This document shows positions 19,173 to 27,571 of a stretch of DNA of 64,000 nucleotides, piece after piece (the stretch's first letter is position 1; each line of letters opens with the position of its first letter). The position numbers were made by a program, and so were the translations under genes. Origin of the DNA: Chlamydiales bacterium (GTDB lineage: Bacteria; Chlamydiota; Chlamydiia; Chlamydiales; JAAKFR01); assembly GCA_022601535.1 (NCBI GenBank), contig JAJACK010000003.1, positions 62,001 to 126,000 on the forward strand, in the 5' to 3' direction. Below the pieces are notes generated by a model, which saw only the letters and a list, made by a program, of their open reading frames with translations, was not told the origin of the DNA and did not search any database.

Positions 19173-19992
19173 CGGCAAATCGTCCTTCAACAGTTATTCC
19201 AATCATTTCACACAAAACTGCGCTCACTCCAACAGCGTGTCCCCACAGTTTTTTCGATCGAAGGTTGTGTAGAGTGTAATCCACCCCTTCAAATGCAAAA
19301 GCAAAGTCATCAAAACCCATCTCCCCTCTTGCTCGTTTTATCGCAATGTAGGGAGTTGCTGATAACCACGCATTTTTATATTCATACGCCACTCCAAGTC
19401 CCACTTGCCACTCATCATAACTGAGGTGATTATCTTCATTGAAGTAGTTTGAATTCCCCGATGCAAAACGGAGGATTGAGTCGAGCGGCGGTTTTGTTTT
19501 AAAGTATTGTGCTTCAAAACCCACTCCTAATCCTCCCCTTTTCCAAACCGTCAAATCCATTCCCACACTCCATGAAAAATGGGTATCAAAGTCAAGAGCG
19601 ATAAGAGTTGAGTTGGTTGAGTAAGAAGCTCCATCGGTGACCATACCTATATTGGTAGCTCCTAATGTGCAGAAAAAATCGACCCAATCAAAGATATTGA
19701 CCGCGAGATAACCTGCATTTGTCGCAAGTGAAAAAACATCTATATCCGAGATGTTTTTCCGATCGAGGTAGACTTCCATATGGCGATTGAAAACAGTGTC
19801 GGAGTAAAATCCTCCTCGCAGCCGGAGAATATCGGTGTAGTTGAAAACAATTACACAAGGATCGCTACGAGTAGGTCCTGTACAGACACCATTGCGATAA
19901 AGAGTTGCATCTACGGGATTCCCTACAGGCAGGGCGTACACTGAAGTGCAACTTAAAAGAACACATAGAGTGTTAAAAACGAATCTGACCAT
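19132..19992 (-). CDS. MOMP-like outer membrane porin (array copy 2)
   Basis: The protein has 286 residues from the ATG at 19992 (signal MVRFVFNTLCVLLSCTSVYA, mature LPVGNPVDATLYRNG). The barrel segments LRLRGGFYSDTVFNRHM and terminal NGQFRY match the other copies, but the N-terminal Cys cluster is nearly gone (only CTGPTRSDPC). It overlaps copy 1 by 20 bases at its start and copy 3 by 41 bases at its end. Loss of Cys across copies 1-3 suggests divergence away from disulphide cross-linking. Confidence 0.9.
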   Translation of the reverse strand: MVRFVFNTLCVLLSCTSVYALPVGNPVDATLYRNGVCTGPTRSDPCVIVFNYTDILRLRGGFYSDTVFNRHMEVYLDRKNISDIDVFSLATNAGYLAVNIFDWVDFFCTLGATNIGMVTDGASYSTNSTLIALDFDTHFSWSVGMDLTVWKRGGLGVGFEAQYFKTKPPLDSILRFASGNSNYFNEDNHLSYDEWQVGLGVAYEYKNAWLSATPYIAIKRARGEMGFDDFAFAFEGVDYTLHNLRSKKLWGHAVGVSAVLCEMIGITVEGRFADEKAVSVNGQFRY

Positions 19993-20815
19993 TGACACAC
20001 AACGCTTTTTGATCTCCAGACCTACTTTCTACATTAAGGCTTACTTGTTCCATGACAACCATCGTTATTCCAACTGAAAATCCCGTCAGATTATTTGGTC
20101 GCATCGCCTTAAAGGTGTAGAGGACATTTGTCCCCTGAAATGTCACTTCAGCATCATCGCCAAAGTCGAGATTTCCTCCTGCCAACGTAAAGCCAACATA
20201 AGGGGCACAATCAATCCCATGAGAACGGACACGGTAGGTCACTCCAATGGCTGCTTGCCAATCTTCAAAAACAGCTCGATCACCGAGCCTAAAATGCATC
20301 ACATCAGAACTTGCATGTCGGATAAAACGGCGAACCGTTGGTCGACTTCTTTGGTACTGAATTTCACTGCCAACGACCAAATTGCAACACTCCCATAAAA
20401 TCCCTCGCCCTACCAATCCCCACGAAAAAGAGGGGGAGAGCTCTAAAGAGATGAGGGTTGTATCAGAAGAGAGGGCTCCCCCATTGATCATAAAGCTCAT
20501 GTTGGTCGCACCTAAAATCGCTTCCATTTCTATCTTTTTCCACACATTGGCTGTCAAAGATGCTGCACTTGTCATAAAACTAGATCGAAAAGAGCGGTCG
20601 TAGCTAAAAACCGATTCCTTGATGTTGTAATTCCTATCGTAGACATAGTCACCATAGAAACCGAACCGAAAGGAAAAGGCGTCATCCCAACAAAACACAT
20701 TCCGCGCATCACCAGGAATCAAACCGTTTGAAAAGAGCAACGGATCAGCTGGGTTACTCATCGGAAGAGCAAGCGCGATTTGGCTCAGAAAAAAAAGAAG
20801 AAATACTTTTCTCAT
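19973..20815 (-). CDS. MOMP-like outer membrane porin (array copy 1, most diverged)
   Basis: The 280-residue protein has signal MRKVFLLFFLSQIALA, mature LPMSNPADPLLFSNG, then FSFRFGFYGDYVYDRNYN and terminal NGQIRF. The N-terminal Cys cluster is reduced to one Cys. It is the first gene of the array and carries the promoter at 20825-20853. There is no ribosome site before its ATG, and the -10 box ends nine bases upstream. The five genes probably form one transcript ending at 16441. Confidence 0.9.
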   Translation of the reverse strand: MRKVFLLFFLSQIALALPMSNPADPLLFSNGLIPGDARNVFCWDDAFSFRFGFYGDYVYDRNYNIKESVFSYDRSFRSSFMTSAASLTANVWKKIEMEAILGATNMSFMINGGALSSDTTLISLELSPSFSWGLVGRGILWECCNLVVGSEIQYQRSRPTVRRFIRHASSDVMHFRLGDRAVFEDWQAAIGVTYRVRSHGIDCAPYVGFTLAGGNLDFGDDAEVTFQGTNVLYTFKAMRPNNLTGFSVGITMVVMEQVSLNVESRSGDQKALCVNGQIRF

Positions 20816-20824
20816 TAGATAGAG

Positions 20825-20853
20825 ACAATACGTTTTCTTAGTTTACGAGTCAA
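20825..20853 (-). promoter_or_regulatory. Promoter of the porin array
   Basis: Minus strand TTGACT (20853-20848), 17 bases, TATTGT (20830-20825), then nine bases to the ATG at 20815. The -35 is close to consensus. The transcript would have almost no leader. Confidence 0.55.
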
Positions 20854-20870
20854 ATCGATTCAGGTATAGT
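20842..20870 (+). promoter_or_regulatory. Divergent promoter of the host-attachment-family gene
   Basis: TTTACG (20842-20847), 17 bases, TATAGT (20865-20870). A leader of about 18 bases with an AAGGA site precedes the ATG at 20895. It interleaves with the porin promoter on the other strand, so shared control is possible. Confidence 0.45.
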
Positions 20871-20894
20871 TTGGCAAAAAAGGATCGTATCAAA

Positions 20895-21323
20895 ATGAGA
20901 AAAGTTTGGGTTGTGATTGCTAATCGAAGTGAGGTAAAAATCTTACGTGCAGAAAATGTTGAGACGCTTGTTGAATTTCATACATTGAAACATCACGAAG
21001 GAAAACTTCCTACTCAAGACCTCACATCCGATAAACAAGGGTCGCATCGTGGACGTTTTGGAACAGACACAATGGAAGAAAAAACCTCCGCTAAAGCAAA
21101 AGAAGCGCACCTTTTTGCTCGACGCATCGCAACTTTTCTAGAAGGAGGTGTGAACAAAAATGAAGTTGAAAGATTCTATCTTATTTCAACACCAGAATTT
21201 ATCGGTGTGCTTAGACAAGTACTCAAACCCTCTATTGCCAAATTGATCGAAAAAGAAGTGCATAAAGATGTCATGCTTGCAAAACCAGATCAAATTCGAA
21301 GCTACCTCCCACCTGTCTTGTAA
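20895..21323 (+). CDS. Host attachment family protein
   Basis: The protein has 142 residues from the ATG at 20895, which has AAGGA upstream; the earlier in-frame TTG is less likely. It begins MRKVWVVIANRSEVKILRAE, the standard opening of the 'protein required for attachment to host cells' family (PF10116). The conserved ISTPEFIGVLRQVL segment and the C-terminal HKDVMLAKPDQIRSYLP also match. The family has an eRF1/Vms1-like fold and no proven biochemical role; the name derives from Agrobacterium attachment. It is cytosolic by sequence. It is two bases upstream of the RlmD-like gene and likely co-transcribed. Confidence 0.82.
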   Translation: MRKVWVVIANRSEVKILRAENVETLVEFHTLKHHEGKLPTQDLTSDKQGSHRGRFGTDTMEEKTSAKAKEAHLFARRIATFLEGGVNKNEVERFYLISTPEFIGVLRQVLKPSIAKLIEKEVHKDVMLAKPDQIRSYLPPVL

Positions 21324-21325
21324 CT

Positions 21326-22567
21326 ATGAAAATCACGGTTCACTCTTTAGGCTCTTCAGGGGAAGGGATTGGAACTCTTCCCGACGGGCTCAAGGTTTTT
21401 ATCGAAGGAGCGTTGCCCGGCGAAGAGGTTGAAATTTCCCTCATCGAGCGGAAAAAAAACTATGGAAAAGGAAAGCTCATCACTCTCCTTTCCCCATCAC
21501 CTTCCCGACAAAAACCGATCTGCCCCCTTTTTGGGAGATGTGGAGGATGTCATATCATGCATCTCAATTACAAGGCTCAACTTGCAATTAAGCGGCAAAA
21601 AGTGGTCGATGCCCTTGAACGTATCGGACAGATCAAACACCCTCCTGTTGCTGAAACACTCCCCTCTCCCATGCCTCTCCACTACCGAAATAAAATCCAA
21701 CTTCCCGTCACACACGATCTAATCGGTCTCTACCAAAAACGGAGCCATACCATTATCGATGTTCCCAAATGCTATATCCACTGCGAGCCGGGAGAGATCA
21801 TCTATAAGTGGTGCCGAAAACACCTTCCAAGGACAGGGGTTCGCACTCTCTATATTCGAAGTGCCCTTTTCAATGAAGAGACCGTTGTCATTATTGTGAC
21901 CGACGGCTCAAATGACCTTCTCCCCTTCGCCCAACAACTAATGGGCAAATACCCACGCGTTGTTGGCGTTGTTGAAAATATCAACCGATCTAATACCAAT
22001 GTGATTTTAGGTAAACGGTACCATACCTTGGCTGGTCGCCCCCACTTTTTTGAGAAAATCTGCGGCAAAACCTTCAAAATCACCCCTCCCTCCTTTTTCC
22101 AAGTAAACCCATGGCAAGCCGAAGTGCTCTTTCAAAAAGCAATTGAGCTTGCCTCTATCCAACCCGAAGAGACTGTTTTAGATGCCTATACAGGTGTAGG
22201 AACCTTAGCCCTTTTTGCCGCTGACTTTGCCAAAGAAGTGATTGGCATCGAAACAGTTCCGTCTGCAATCGAAAGTGCTTGCGAAAATGCCAAACTCAAT
22301 CGAGTGACCAACTGCCACTTCAAAGTGGGAGAAGCAAAAGCCGAAAATGTCGATATCACCCTTCTCAACCCCCCAAGGAAAGGGTGTGATCAAAGCTTGC
22401 TCAAGGAGATAAAATCCCCAAAACTCATCTATATCTCGTGTGATCCAGCAACCCTTGCCCGAGATTTGAAAAAACTAGACCATTATAGAGTCGAATCTGT
22501 CCAGCCAATCGACCTTTTTCCACAGACAACACATGTCGAAACGATCGTCAAACTAATCAAATCTTAA
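21326..22567 (+). CDS. rlmD: 23S rRNA (uracil-C5)-methyltransferase, RlmD/TrmA family
   Basis: The 413-residue protein has an N-terminal TRAM-like beta barrel (GEGIGTLPDGLKVFIEGALPGE). The Fe-S Cys set is CPLFGRCGGC plus a later Cys in PKCYIHC. The methyltransferase part contains FFQVNPWQAE, LDAYTGVGTLALFAA (SAM motif I), LLNPPRKGCD and the catalytic YISCDPATLARDL. It makes 5-methyluridine in rRNA (U1939 or U747 type) using SAM. Paralogues are hard to tell apart by eye, so the exact target position is inferred. It follows the attachment-family gene by two bases. Confidence 0.9.
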   Translation: MKITVHSLGSSGEGIGTLPDGLKVFIEGALPGEEVEISLIERKKNYGKGKLITLLSPSPSRQKPICPLFGRCGGCHIMHLNYKAQLAIKRQKVVDALERIGQIKHPPVAETLPSPMPLHYRNKIQLPVTHDLIGLYQKRSHTIIDVPKCYIHCEPGEIIYKWCRKHLPRTGVRTLYIRSALFNEETVVIIVTDGSNDLLPFAQQLMGKYPRVVGVVENINRSNTNVILGKRYHTLAGRPHFFEKICGKTFKITPPSFFQVNPWQAEVLFQKAIELASIQPEETVLDAYTGVGTLALFAADFAKEVIGIETVPSAIESACENAKLNRVTNCHFKVGEAKAENVDITLLNPPRKGCDQSLLKEIKSPKLIYISCDPATLARDLKKLDHYRVESVQPIDLFPQTTHVETIVKLIKS

Positions 22568-22618
22568 TATGATCTTAAAATAAAAATGTTACAATGGTAG
22601 ACGAAAGGAGAGAAAAAT

Positions 22619-22900
22619 ATGGCAAGTCCAAGTCTAAATACCAGCACAATAAGTCTACGCAGAGAAACCGTCTACGACCCACGGCATGGGGCGGTTGCAG
22701 CAACCGCTGTTTTTGCAGCACTTGCCGGAATTGCTCTTGTCGCTATTTCTATCTCCGCTTATTGCGGGGCTCCAGGAATGAATTATTTTCACGCCACACC
22801 TCTCCTTAGTTCTGGTTTAATCCTCTTAGGATTAGGTGCCCTTATGGGCTTTGGCGCTTCTAAGCTTGTTATTCACAAAACAATAATAGAAGATAATTAA
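22619..22900 (+). CDS. Small two-helix membrane protein, unknown
   Basis: The 93-residue protein has a GGAG ribosome site eight bases before the ATG. Two hydrophobic segments (about residues 26-48 and 60-82) flank a short GAPGMNYFHAT loop, with a polar N-terminus. This is a bilobed hairpin compatible with an Inc-type or simple inner-membrane protein. I recognise no family. It sits between rlmD and the tandem lipase-like genes. Confidence 0.65.
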   Translation: MASPSLNTSTISLRRETVYDPRHGAVAATAVFAALAGIALVAISISAYCGAPGMNYFHATPLLSSGLILLGLGALMGFGASKLVIHKTIIEDN

Positions 22901-22946
22901 AACTAAATTATTTTAATTAAATTAGCGCTTTTTTATAATAAAAATT

Positions 22947-23639
22947 ATGCTTAAGACGCTTTTTGTTCTGTTTGCTTTATTACAGATCCCTACTTTAGAG
23001 GCAGCTGACGCCTCAGTCGTTTGCGTCCATGGGTTTATTCGTTCCTATCGGAGCATGATTCCAATGGGAAATGCGCTTAAGGATGAAGGATTTGATGTCT
23101 ATCTATGGGACTATCCAAGTCGAAGAGAAACCATCGAAGGGCATGCAGCCAATCTCGTTGTCCTCTTAAATGAAATTGCTGCCAAAAATCCAGGAAAACC
23201 GATCCATTTTGTCACACACTCTCTTGGAGGGATCATCACTAAAACAGCGCTCAACCACCCCGACTGTCCGATGGAGGCAAAAGTTGGGCGCGCCGTCTTA
23301 CTAGCCCCTCCAAGCAAAGGGTCTTGTGCGGCACGTGCTTTCAATAAATTGCCACCTGTTCAGTGCTTCTTTGGGGAGAAAGCGGGAAGACAACTGCTAA
23401 CCTATAGCTCAAAAGATATGGAAGAGCTTGGAGGATTTCCAAAGAGTGTTGATGTACTCGTTGTTGCAGGAGCTAGGGGGAATCGGATCCTCTTTCGAAG
23501 ACCAAATGATGGAAAAGTTGCCCTTCATGAAACCCCCCTTGAAACACCTCATCGGCATCGAATTGTCTTTGCTGCGCACAATTGGATCATGACCAGCCGA
23601 GAAACCATCCATATGACAAAAAACTTTTTGCAAGATTAA
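22947..23639 (+). CDS. Exported alpha/beta hydrolase (lipase-like), copy 1
   Basis: The 230-residue protein has a signal peptide of about 19 residues (MLKTLFVLFALLQIPTLEA). The fold starts with VVCVHGFIRSYRSM (oxyanion HG). The nucleophile Ser lies in FVTHSLGG (about residue 92). A likely acid is in RPNDGKV and His in FAAHNWIM. This is the triacylglycerol-lipase/PGAP1-like group of small esterases. The substrate may be host or bacterial lipid esters in the periplasm or inclusion. A TATAAT ends seven bases before the ATG and no ribosome site is seen. A tandem paralogue follows. Confidence 0.82.
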   Translation: MLKTLFVLFALLQIPTLEAADASVVCVHGFIRSYRSMIPMGNALKDEGFDVYLWDYPSRRETIEGHAANLVVLLNEIAAKNPGKPIHFVTHSLGGIITKTALNHPDCPMEAKVGRAVLLAPPSKGSCAARAFNKLPPVQCFFGEKAGRQLLTYSSKDMEELGGFPKSVDVLVVAGARGNRILFRRPNDGKVALHETPLETPHRHRIVFAAHNWIMTSRETIHMTKNFLQD

Positions 23640-23657
23640 TCCCCCTCTTGGTATAGA
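23628..23657 (+). promoter_or_regulatory. Promoter of lipase-like copy 2
   Basis: TTGCAA (23628-23633), 18 bases, TATAGA (23652-23657), then seven bases to the ATG at 23665. The -35 overlaps the end of copy 1. Confidence 0.4.
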
Positions 23658-23664
23658 TAATTTC

Positions 23665-24402
23665 ATGATGAAATATATCTTACTTATACTATTTTGTTCA
23701 GCTTCGTTAAACCTCAAAGCTGAAGAGCACTATGTTGTTGGGATCCACGGCTTAGCCTTAAAATCTTCTTCGTTGAACATAGTAAAACGCACACTTAACT
23801 GTGCGAAGATGGATGTCTACCTATGGGACTATCCAAGTGTAGATGGAACCATTTGTGATCACGCCCAATCACTTGTTTGCTGTCTACAAGAGATTGCCGA
23901 ATGCCGACCTGGCAAACCAATTGACTTTGTCACCCACTCCGTTGGAGCCCTAGTTTTAAGACAAGCACTCAACGTTGAGGGGTGTCCTAAAGAGGCGAAA
24001 ATGGGACGAGCTGTTTTAATTGCTCCTCCTAATCAAGGGAGTCGGCTTGCACGTGAAACACGGTGGTTTGCCCCTATCTACGCATGCCTTGGAACAAAGA
24101 TTGGATGTGAACTCACACATCTAACAGCCTGTGATTTAGATTCCCTTGGTCAATTCCCTGCAGAGATGGATGTTCTTGTTATTGCAGGTTATCAAGGAAA
24201 TAATCTCCTCTTTGATGAACCCAACGACGGCTGTGTTGCAGTTGATGAAACAGCCTTAAACACCCCTTACTATTTCGAACCGATCTTTGCTAGACATGGA
24301 CGCCTTCTATCGAATCAACGGGTGCTAAATTCAACAGCACATTTCATAGAAAATGGTGGAGGAGATAGAGAAAAATGTGAGGCTAGGGACGCTTGTCCCT
24401 AG
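23665..24402 (+). CDS. Exported alpha/beta hydrolase (lipase-like), copy 2
   Basis: The 245-residue paralogue of the preceding gene shares the same blocks: VVGIHGLALKSSS, DVYLWDYPS, FVTHSVGALV (nucleophile Ser), GRAVLIAPPNQGS, NDGCVAVDET and a His in FARHGRLL. The signal peptide is MMKYILLILFCSASLNLKA. It has many more Cys than copy 1, consistent with disulphides. Its last 15 residues (GGGDREKCEARDACP) are out of character and are encoded by the hairpin at 24383-24402, so the C-terminus may have been extended by an inserted repeat. It probably arose by tandem duplication. Confidence 0.82.
   Translation: MMKYILLILFCSASLNLKAEEHYVVGIHGLALKSSSLNIVKRTLNCAKMDVYLWDYPSVDGTICDHAQSLVCCLQEIAECRPGKPIDFVTHSVGALVLRQALNVEGCPKEAKMGRAVLIAPPNQGSRLARETRWFAPIYACLGTKIGCELTHLTACDLDSLGQFPAEMDVLVIAGYQGNNLLFDEPNDGCVAVDETALNTPYYFEPIFARHGRLLSNQRVLNSTAHFIENGGGDREKCEARDACP
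24383..24402. repeat. Hairpin at end of lipase copy 2
   Basis: CTAGGGAC and GTCCCTAG form a perfect eight-base stem with a GCTT loop across the stop codon. On the minus strand it follows the convergent gene at 24416 and has a T5 run about seven bases beyond, so it may act as a weak terminator or be a small dispersed repeat. Confidence 0.5.
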
Positions 24403-24415
24403 ACCCACAAAGAAA

Positions 24416-24931
24416 TTACTCGCTTTTTACATGAGAATTAAGAGTTGATGAGTTTGTTTTTTTGCACTTATCACAAACCATCACCTCTTTCCCATTGGCG
24501 TACATACGGCGACCGTGGAGCTCAACTTTATCCCCAGATTGAAAACGCATGTTTTCAACTTCTTTTCCAGTAAGGACAACTTTTTTCTCTCCCTGATCGG
24601 TATTAACTACCATATGTGTTTTAGAGCCATTTGGATATTTAACGCTCTCAACACTTTTAACACTTCCCTTTATATGGTCATTAGGCTCCATTACAATCGG
24701 TTTATCCCCATTCATAACAGATCCCCCACCCTTACCACTCATTTGGTCCTTAGACTCCATCATGGCAGGCTTTTCACCATTCATCTGATCCTTAGATTCC
24801 ATCATGGTTGGCTGCTCCCCTTTCATACCAGAACAACCCTTACCAGGTGAACATTTCTCTCCATCGGCAAAACCCACAGTAGAGACGATGCAGGCAGCCA
24901 CAGCTGCTAACATAACTTTTTTTATGATCAT
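24416..24931 (-). CDS. Exported protein with MMESKDQM repeats and OB-like domain
   Basis: The 171-residue protein has a signal peptide (MIIKKVMLAAVAACIVSTVGFA) and an AAGGAG ribosome site. Residues about 38-90 carry three or four imperfect repeats around GEKPAMMESKDQMNG. The C-terminal domain (KGSVKSVESVKY..KTHMVVNTDQGEKKVVL..GDKVELHG) looks like a small beta-barrel of OB type, ending in a CDKCKK pair. It is predicted periplasmic. Methionine-rich repeats occur in metal-handling proteins, but a metal role here is only a guess. Confidence 0.65.
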   Translation of the reverse strand: MIIKKVMLAAVAACIVSTVGFADGEKCSPGKGCSGMKGEQPTMMESKDQMNGEKPAMMESKDQMSGKGGGSVMNGDKPIVMEPNDHIKGSVKSVESVKYPNGSKTHMVVNTDQGEKKVVLTGKEVENMRFQSGDKVELHGRRMYANGKEVMVCDKCKKTNSSTLNSHVKSE

Positions 24932-25094
24932 AACACTCTCCTTGAGAAGGATTTTAGCCCTTTTGGGCCTACCTCTATTTTCCTATATCGCTGATTATAA
25001 ACAAAATCATTTTTTTAAAATTTTATCCCCCTAAACATAAGAATCTTAGTAAATATCTCTTCCCTTTATATGATTTTAATGCTATAATACTTGA

Positions 25095-26735
25095 ATGACT
25101 CCAACTACTTACAACACAGCCTTAAACAACCTCCAAACATTCAATACCTCTAGAGGGCGAGATCCGGTAGGAAATTTTGCAGACCTTTCCCTCACCGACG
25201 AGGGGGAAATCCAAAAGACCGCCACAACAAGCAAGGTTGCTCAGTTTGCTGCCACCTTTTTCTCCCTTGGCCTCTACCAGGGATATCGAGCTGAAAACCT
25301 CAAACAGTCGGCTCGTGTACAAGGAGTTTTAAAGACCTCTTTAACAACAGTTTTACAAGCCGACTGTACCACTATGAGCACAGACGCTAAAATTGCACGT
25401 GAAAAAGCCTTAAAAACCTTTTGTGCAACGGTTTTTGACACCCGCACAATCCTGCTCCCCCCCTCTTTCCTCGCTAGATTTTTTTATTGGGTATTAGGAG
25501 TGCATAACACGACCTTCAAAGTTAGACCACTTATGGTATTCGGTGCTGAAGCTCAAGCAAGGATTGCAACAATCCAAGCATTTGATTCAGATGCAGTAGC
25601 ACTTCGCTCTTCCCCTCTAAAAGCAAGTTACAACCAACTTCTCGCAGCGTCTCAAGCTGCAGAAGAAACGCATACAGCAACTGTTTGTGGAAATTCTACA
25701 GTCATTGAATGTGAGCTCAATAGAAAAAAGGTTGAGGAAGCTCAAAACAGTGCAGTTGCTGCCCAAATCGATACGTTTACGACCAAATGGGAAGAGACTG
25801 ACACAAAGCTCGTAGAGGCAGCGGTAAAAGCTGGTTACATCTTTGGAGATGGAGAGGCCAATACTAAACAAGCTATTTCTAGCTATTATGGCTTGTTACG
25901 CAACGATCCTACACATGCTCCTCAAAGACGACGGGAAGCACAAGCTGCAATGACCAAGGTGTGTCAAAAAGTGATGGATGATGTCACGTCAGATATTCTA
26001 AATGCACTAAGTCGGAAAGAACTACCAGCTATCACGCTAGAAATAATTGAAGAATTACTCAGCTCAAACTCACAAAAAAGCCTCCCCCTTATTCTGTTTG
26101 GTATTTTCTCTAAAAGAGTTAGAACCGAGTCACCCTCTCTAGCAAATACGGGAGAAGAAGCTCTTATTTCCTATCAAGTCGCTATAACAGGATTAAAAGC
26201 ATTTGGAATGGCCATTCGACTCCAAGCCCTTTTAACATCTGTATTCAGTAAAATTCCGTTCTTCCTAAGACCGGAGCTACCTAAAGAATATGCCTCCTCG
26301 GAAGAAGACATTGCATTTGGAGAAGCATTTGAAAAATATGCTGCCCTTATTGAACAAGAGCAACGGGTTCACCTCACTCTTATGCAGCTTTTATCTACAA
26401 AAGGACATGACGCAACTCTAACAATAGAAGACTATCTCACTGCCTGTAACCAAGAAGTGGCTTCCTCTAGAGAACCAGAAAAATTTTCTTTTGAACGATC
26501 GGTACAACGACTTACAAATCTAGATCCAAATGGATTAGGAGTTTTCCTAAAAGAAAAAGACCTTCCCCCTCATGTTAAAGCTTTAAGTCAAGACTTTGCA
26601 AAGCAATATGCACAAGCCCTTGTAGAAGCCATATTTACTGCTCTTCCATTCTTAGGAGAGAGTGATTTATCAACCCCAGCAGCTCGACAAAATTTTTTAA
26701 GGGAGACACGACAGCAAGCCATTCAAGGGAGCTGA
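25095..26735 (+). CDS. Large lineage-specific protein, unknown
   Basis: The 546-residue protein resembles no family I know. The first 45 residues are Thr/Asn-rich and polar with no signal peptide. A hydrophobic patch lies near residues 45-62 (VAQFAATFFSLGLYQGY) and another near 122-138. The remainder is Ala/Thr/Glu-rich and helical, with long runs free of Gly. This composition is common among chlamydial type III effectors and host-interaction proteins, but I see no catalytic motif. A TATAAT (25083-25088) ends six bases before the ATG. Its end overlaps the convergent PLC-like gene by 13 bases. Confidence 0.6.
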   Translation: MTPTTYNTALNNLQTFNTSRGRDPVGNFADLSLTDEGEIQKTATTSKVAQFAATFFSLGLYQGYRAENLKQSARVQGVLKTSLTTVLQADCTTMSTDAKIAREKALKTFCATVFDTRTILLPPSFLARFFYWVLGVHNTTFKVRPLMVFGAEAQARIATIQAFDSDAVALRSSPLKASYNQLLAASQAAEETHTATVCGNSTVIECELNRKKVEEAQNSAVAAQIDTFTTKWEETDTKLVEAAVKAGYIFGDGEANTKQAISSYYGLLRNDPTHAPQRRREAQAAMTKVCQKVMDDVTSDILNALSRKELPAITLEIIEELLSSNSQKSLPLILFGIFSKRVRTESPSLANTGEEALISYQVAITGLKAFGMAIRLQALLTSVFSKIPFFLRPELPKEYASSEEDIAFGEAFEKYAALIEQEQRVHLTLMQLLSTKGHDATLTIEDYLTACNQEVASSREPEKFSFERSVQRLTNLDPNGLGVFLKEKDLPPHVKALSQDFAKQYAQALVEAIFTALPFLGESDLSTPAARQNFLRETRQQAIQGS

Positions 26736-27460
26736 GTACAAGTAGAGATATCATCTGACATCGCAATATACTTGATATCCCCTATCCTCTTTTCAAATCC
26801 CTCCACATTTGCGTTGACCCAGGCAGCATAACCCGCTCCATTGATTCTCTTAAGAAAATCTATTTTAGGAAGCTGAACATCAGGTGAATAATAAAGCCCT
26901 AAAGCCACAATGCTCTCACACTTTTGACTATCGACAAGCATCCTCTTTAGAATCCCATTTTTTTCTACATGAGCATCGTCAAAAGCACGGCAATTAGCGA
27001 TCAAAGGAACAGCTAGATTTGCAAAGAACCGATCCAATGAAAAGAGATCGATATCCTCACAATACCAATGGGGATCTTGTTCCACACCTTGGGGAATGTG
27101 GACCCAATCTTTAACAAATGCATGCGCAGTACATCTTTTAGCTCCAACCGCGTTGACAAATTTTTCAACAAAAGGAAGGACAGCGATATCTTTAACATCG
27201 ATCAACACTTGAATTGAGGGATAGTTTATCAAAAAGTTCTTGAACTGCTCTAAACTCACATTATTTTCAGGATATTCCCAACCCAATTCCGTGTAATACT
27301 CTTGAGGGTGACCAATGTAAGGCATTCCCTTTATGACATTTTTACTAAACGGTGAGTAGCCCCAAGCAACATCGATTTCAAACATAGGAGAGCGTGATTT
27401 TGCAAGTTCAAGCTCATCACAAGAGACTGTTCGAGTATGAAAGTAGGTAACCTGATCCAT
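26723..27460 (-). CDS. PLC-like TIM-barrel protein (GDPD/FAM151-like)
   Basis: The 245-residue protein shows a weak phosphodiesterase TIM-barrel pattern: FEIDVAWG then PYIGHPQEY, VLIDVKD, LIANCRAFD and a late AAWVNANVEG. The order E-D, H-P, D-x-K and W-x-N is reminiscent of glycerophosphodiester phosphodiesterase and FAM151/menorin folds. Catalytic identity is unproven. There is no signal peptide and no clear ribosome site. A fragment resembling its own IDVAW..SPFS segment lies just upstream in a repeated block (27459-27571), suggesting a decayed tandem copy. Confidence 0.55.
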   Translation of the reverse strand: MDQVTYFHTRTVSCDELELAKSRSPMFEIDVAWGYSPFSKNVIKGMPYIGHPQEYYTELGWEYPENNVSLEQFKNFLINYPSIQVLIDVKDIAVLPFVEKFVNAVGAKRCTAHAFVKDWVHIPQGVEQDPHWYCEDIDLFSLDRFFANLAVPLIANCRAFDDAHVEKNGILKRMLVDSQKCESIVALGLYYSPDVQLPKIDFLKRINGAGYAAWVNANVEGFEKRIGDIKYIAMSDDISTCTQLP

Positions 27461-27571
27461 TAAAGGGCTATTCCCCCTGATTTAAACACCTGTTCCCTGA
27501 CTGAAAATGGTGAGCAATTCCAAGCAACGTCGATTAAAAGGCTATTCCCCTTGATTTAAACACCTGTTCCC
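27459..27571. repeat. Two 39-bp direct repeats with a paralogue remnant
   Basis: 27459-27497 and 27533-27571 are near-identical (about three to four differences). Read on the minus strand, the spacer and repeat encode IDVAWNCSPFSVREQ, matching IDVAWGYSPFSKN inside the neighbouring PLC-like protein. The block therefore looks like the remains of a second copy of that gene. Confidence 0.6.
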
